From assembly GCA_964009845.1 (NCBI GenBank), contig CAXGIQ010000062.1:1-8050 (forward strand): a stretch of DNA of 8,050 nucleotides. The letters are read 5' to 3'. The translations under genes and the position numbers were made by a program. Shown in pieces: positions 6,608 through 8,050 of the stretch. The notes under the pieces were generated by a model. It saw only the letters and a program-made list of their open reading frames with translations. It was not told where the DNA came from and did not search any database. The first letter of the stretch is position 1; every line of letters starts with the position of its first letter. The DNA comes from UBA7312 sp002715345. GTDB taxonomy: Bacteria > Bacteroidota > Bacteroidia > Flavobacteriales > UBA7312.

Positions 6608-7050
6608 TATGCACTCCCTCTAGTGAATTCATACATTACACGCACAGTTATTCTTACAGCTCCATAAGGAAAAATAGTTCCTTCATCTGACGATGCCTCA
6701 ATAATTTGTGTATCCAATGCATTACCGTTTCTAGTTATATCATTATCTAAAGTTTCTTCAACTACTTCAATAATTTGGTTTCTTACTGTATCAATATTAC
6801 TTGATGTGCCTTTTCCAAAAGCAATAATTATAAAATCAATAGTAGCTCTATATGAACCCGCACCTGTAACTCCTATTGAAGCTGGCTCTCTACTTTCGTC
6901 ACCAGATTGAATAAAAGCACAAGGAAATTGTGCGTCGCTTACTTCCTCTACATCAAAGGGCTCTCTAGTTAATTTTTTGAATTCTATTGGACTAGTTACT
7001 GCGTCTAATTTTGTTATAATATCACTTGCGATATTTTCTCTTTTGCTCAT
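6607..7050 (-). CDS. Probable tail terminator protein
   Basis: The 147-residue protein sits directly before the tube gene region, where siphovirus operons encode the ring protein (lambda gpU-like) that stops tube polymerisation and connects tail to neck. The sequence fits this class. It has an N-terminal helix (RENIASDIITKLDAV, 4-18), a strand pair around an FPCAFIQSGDE segment (42-52), then YRATIDFIIIAFGKG (67-81), which matches the central strand of terminator proteins. A helix with NQIIEVVEETL (91-101) follows, and a last strand pair at 126-142 (IFPYGAVRITVRVMYEF) closes the fold. The start ATG overlaps the upstream TGA (ATGA, 7050-7047). No catalytic motif is expected or seen. Assignment rests on strand-helix order plus position; another minor tail or neck protein is possible. 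Confidence 0.72.
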   Translation of the reverse strand: MSKRENIASDIITKLDAVTSPIEFKKLTREPFDVEEVSDAQFPCAFIQSGDESREPASIGVTGAGSYRATIDFIIIAFGKGTSSNIDTVRNQIIEVVEETLDNDITRNGNALDTQIIEASSDEGTIFPYGAVRITVRVMYEFTRGSA

Positions 7051-7520
7051 CTAATCCCAACCTGTTGAAAATAAAATTTACTAAATTCATTTATTAATTT
7101 TGGTTCTTCTTGTTTTCCTATACTAAAAAAAGGTCTTTTTGTTTTCTTTTTTCCAACACCCAAGATATCATGTCTAAATGCTCTTTTTTCCATATCTTTA
7201 TTAGCAAATAATAATGTTGATTTTTTTCCCCTAACTCTAAAATCTAAACTTCTAAACATTTGTCCAGATAGTGTAAGATCAACTATATCAGAATTTTCTT
7301 TTATACTTTCATATGCTATTTTTGTTGCTGGTGCGTAAGGAATAAATTTACCTCCGTCTGGTTTTTGTCCTCTTTGAGTTCTTTTTGTTATCATTAATAC
7401 AGCCATATTAGAAACTCTATTCAATGCCCTTTGAATTGCTATATTTTGTTTTCTAGAAATTTTTTGAATTAATTTTTTCACTTCAATTGTGTTCACATCA
7501 ATTTTGATTTCTGCGACCAC
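7047..7520 (-). CDS. Tail completion / virion morphogenesis protein (Mu gpG / P2 gpS-like), GTG start
   Basis: The 157-residue basic protein resembles the phage virion morphogenesis family (P2 gpS / Mu gpG, Pfam Phage_tail_S) that works at the head-tail joint. Helix 14-45 (KKLIQKISRKQNIAIQRALN and on) is followed by the family-like loop RGQKPDGGKFIPYAPATKIA (50-69). Then come DLTLSGQMFRSLDFRV (81-96) and LLFAN with a histidine-bearing loop (FRHDILGVG, 115-123). The KRPFF (128-132) before a final helix is the usual ending of the family. The start is GTG (7520-7518), its first G shared with the upstream TAG stop (TAGTG). No clear Shine-Dalgarno precedes it, so re-initiation after the upstream stop is likely. 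An HK97 gp10-like neck protein is the nearest alternative, with a similar role. Confidence 0.75.
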   Translation of the reverse strand: MVAEIKIDVNTIEVKKLIQKISRKQNIAIQRALNRVSNMAVLMITKRTQRGQKPDGGKFIPYAPATKIAYESIKENSDIVDLTLSGQMFRSLDFRVRGKKSTLLFANKDMEKRAFRHDILGVGKKKTKRPFFSIGKQEEPKLINEFSKFYFQQVGIR

Positions 7521-7996
7521 TATCTAACTAATCGTAATTGATGTAACGATTCCTTTTCGCTATCAGATACTGTTCCCCCACCATCTTCATCATATTCAAC
7601 CCCGTCCCTTAAAATTGCTTGGAACTCTTCTTCGTATCTGTCCCTATAAAAATCAATTTGTACTTGGAAAGTATCTTTGCCTTCGCCTGTGTCTGGATCG
7701 CGCCATTTAGTCAATATTGGATAAATATATTTCCATAATGATAAATAAACGACTGATTGTGTCCATTGAGTAGTTGTTAATTTACTGTTAGTCATTTCGA
7801 CTGTAGTAATTTTTGTAATATCTTTATATCTTACTTGATGTCTATATCGCTCCCACCATTCCTCACGGATTCTACGAAGAACATCATTTTCTGCAAATTG
7901 TAATTGATCACCAAAATCAGTTACTCCAAAACCTAAAATATCTGGTTGAATCTTTTGCAAATTACTATTCGCAACTCCAAATAAAGTTGTTGCCAT
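7520..7996 (-). CDS. Probable head-tail adaptor (connector) protein
   Basis: The 158-residue protein opens the complete part of the neck-and-tail module, upstream of the completion and terminator genes, where head-tail adaptors lie. It is largely helical. Residues about 30-52 (QLQFAENDVLRRIREEWWER) form an amphipathic helix, and 77-97 (QWTQSVVYLSLWKYIYPILT) an aromatic helix. A further helix at 110-130 (FQVQIDFYRDRYEEEFQAIL) is followed by an acidic, glycine-rich C-terminal loop (DGVEYDEDGGG, 131-141). The pattern of helices around a 'Y...F' strip recalls head-tail connector proteins of the Mu gp36 (DUF1320) and HK97 gp6 type, which sit on the portal ring. I recognise no diagnostic motif, so the role is inferred from position. 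The start overlaps the upstream stop as TAATG. Confidence 0.6.
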   Translation of the reverse strand: MATTLFGVANSNLQKIQPDILGFGVTDFGDQLQFAENDVLRRIREEWWERYRHQVRYKDITKITTVEMTNSKLTTTQWTQSVVYLSLWKYIYPILTKWRDPDTGEGKDTFQVQIDFYRDRYEEEFQAILRDGVEYDEDGGGTVSDSEKESLHQLRLVR

Positions 7997-8050
7997 TATT
8001 TAGATTTCTTTTTCTTTATAACTTTTTTAATAATTTTTTTTTCTTGTTTG
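7996..8050 (-). CDS. Lysine-rich C-terminus of an upstream gene (cut by window edge)
   Basis: Only one minus-strand frame stays open from the window's right edge to a stop here. It ends with KQEKKIIKKVIKKKKSK and a TAA (7998-7996) that overlaps the next ATG as TAATG. The same stop-start overlap is seen at other junctions of this operon, which supports a real gene. Too little is present to name it. By position it could be a capsid or neck gene, and the run of lysines suggests a charged tail that binds DNA or another protein. The other two frames stop within about 35 bases. Confidence 0.6.
   Translation of the reverse strand, partial: KQEKKIIKKVIKKKKSK

Noticed and set aside
1..8050. Assignment to a particular host such as a SAR11-type marine bacterium
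   Set aside because: Low GC and gene style fit many marine phages, but no host-specific gene, attachment site or tRNA is in the window.

Overview
The window is a stretch of a low-GC tailed phage genome (about one third G+C by eye), either a free virus or a prophage. It carries the tail morphogenesis operon of a long, non-contractile-tailed (siphovirus-like) phage. Every gene is on the minus strand, so transcription runs from the right edge to the left edge. Coding is essentially gapless, and no tRNA, rRNA, CRISPR array, insertion sequence, promoter or terminator is visible. The AT-rich codon choice and short, tightly overlapping genes resemble uncultured marine phages, but nothing here identifies the host.

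In transcription order: the lysine-rich end of an unidentified gene (8050-7996); a probable head-tail adaptor (7996-7520); a tail-completion or virion morphogenesis protein with a GTG start (7520-7047); a probable tail terminator (7050-6607); an easily missed 56-residue gene (6607-6437); the major tail tube protein (6433-6044), which has the strongest ribosome binding site of the operon; the tail assembly chaperone G (6039-5698); a T-like extension in the -1 frame (5701-5528), reached through a canonical A AAA AAC slippery heptamer; the tape measure protein (5528-3453); two tail-tip proteins, distal-tail-like (3456-2848) and hub-like (2848-2282); a GNAT-fold acetyltransferase-like protein (2297-1842); and the first 614 codons of a lambda gpJ-like tail tip/host recognition protein that leaves the window at its left edge (1842-1).

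The layout follows the lambda tail order (terminator, tube, G/GT chaperone, tape measure, M, L, ... J) with one notable exception. Where lambda has K (cell-wall peptidase) and I, this phage has a GNAT-fold protein whose acetyl-CoA pyrophosphate loop looks degenerate. The joint roles inferred are: the chaperones coat the tape measure, the tube protein polymerises around it, the terminator caps the tube, the adaptor and completion proteins join it to the head, and the tip proteins with J form the host-recognition end.

The two best points are the frameshift site, whose possible shift window is closed to a few bases by flanking stop codons, and the GNAT-like gene inside the tail-tip cluster. No wholly new defence or mobile system is visible.
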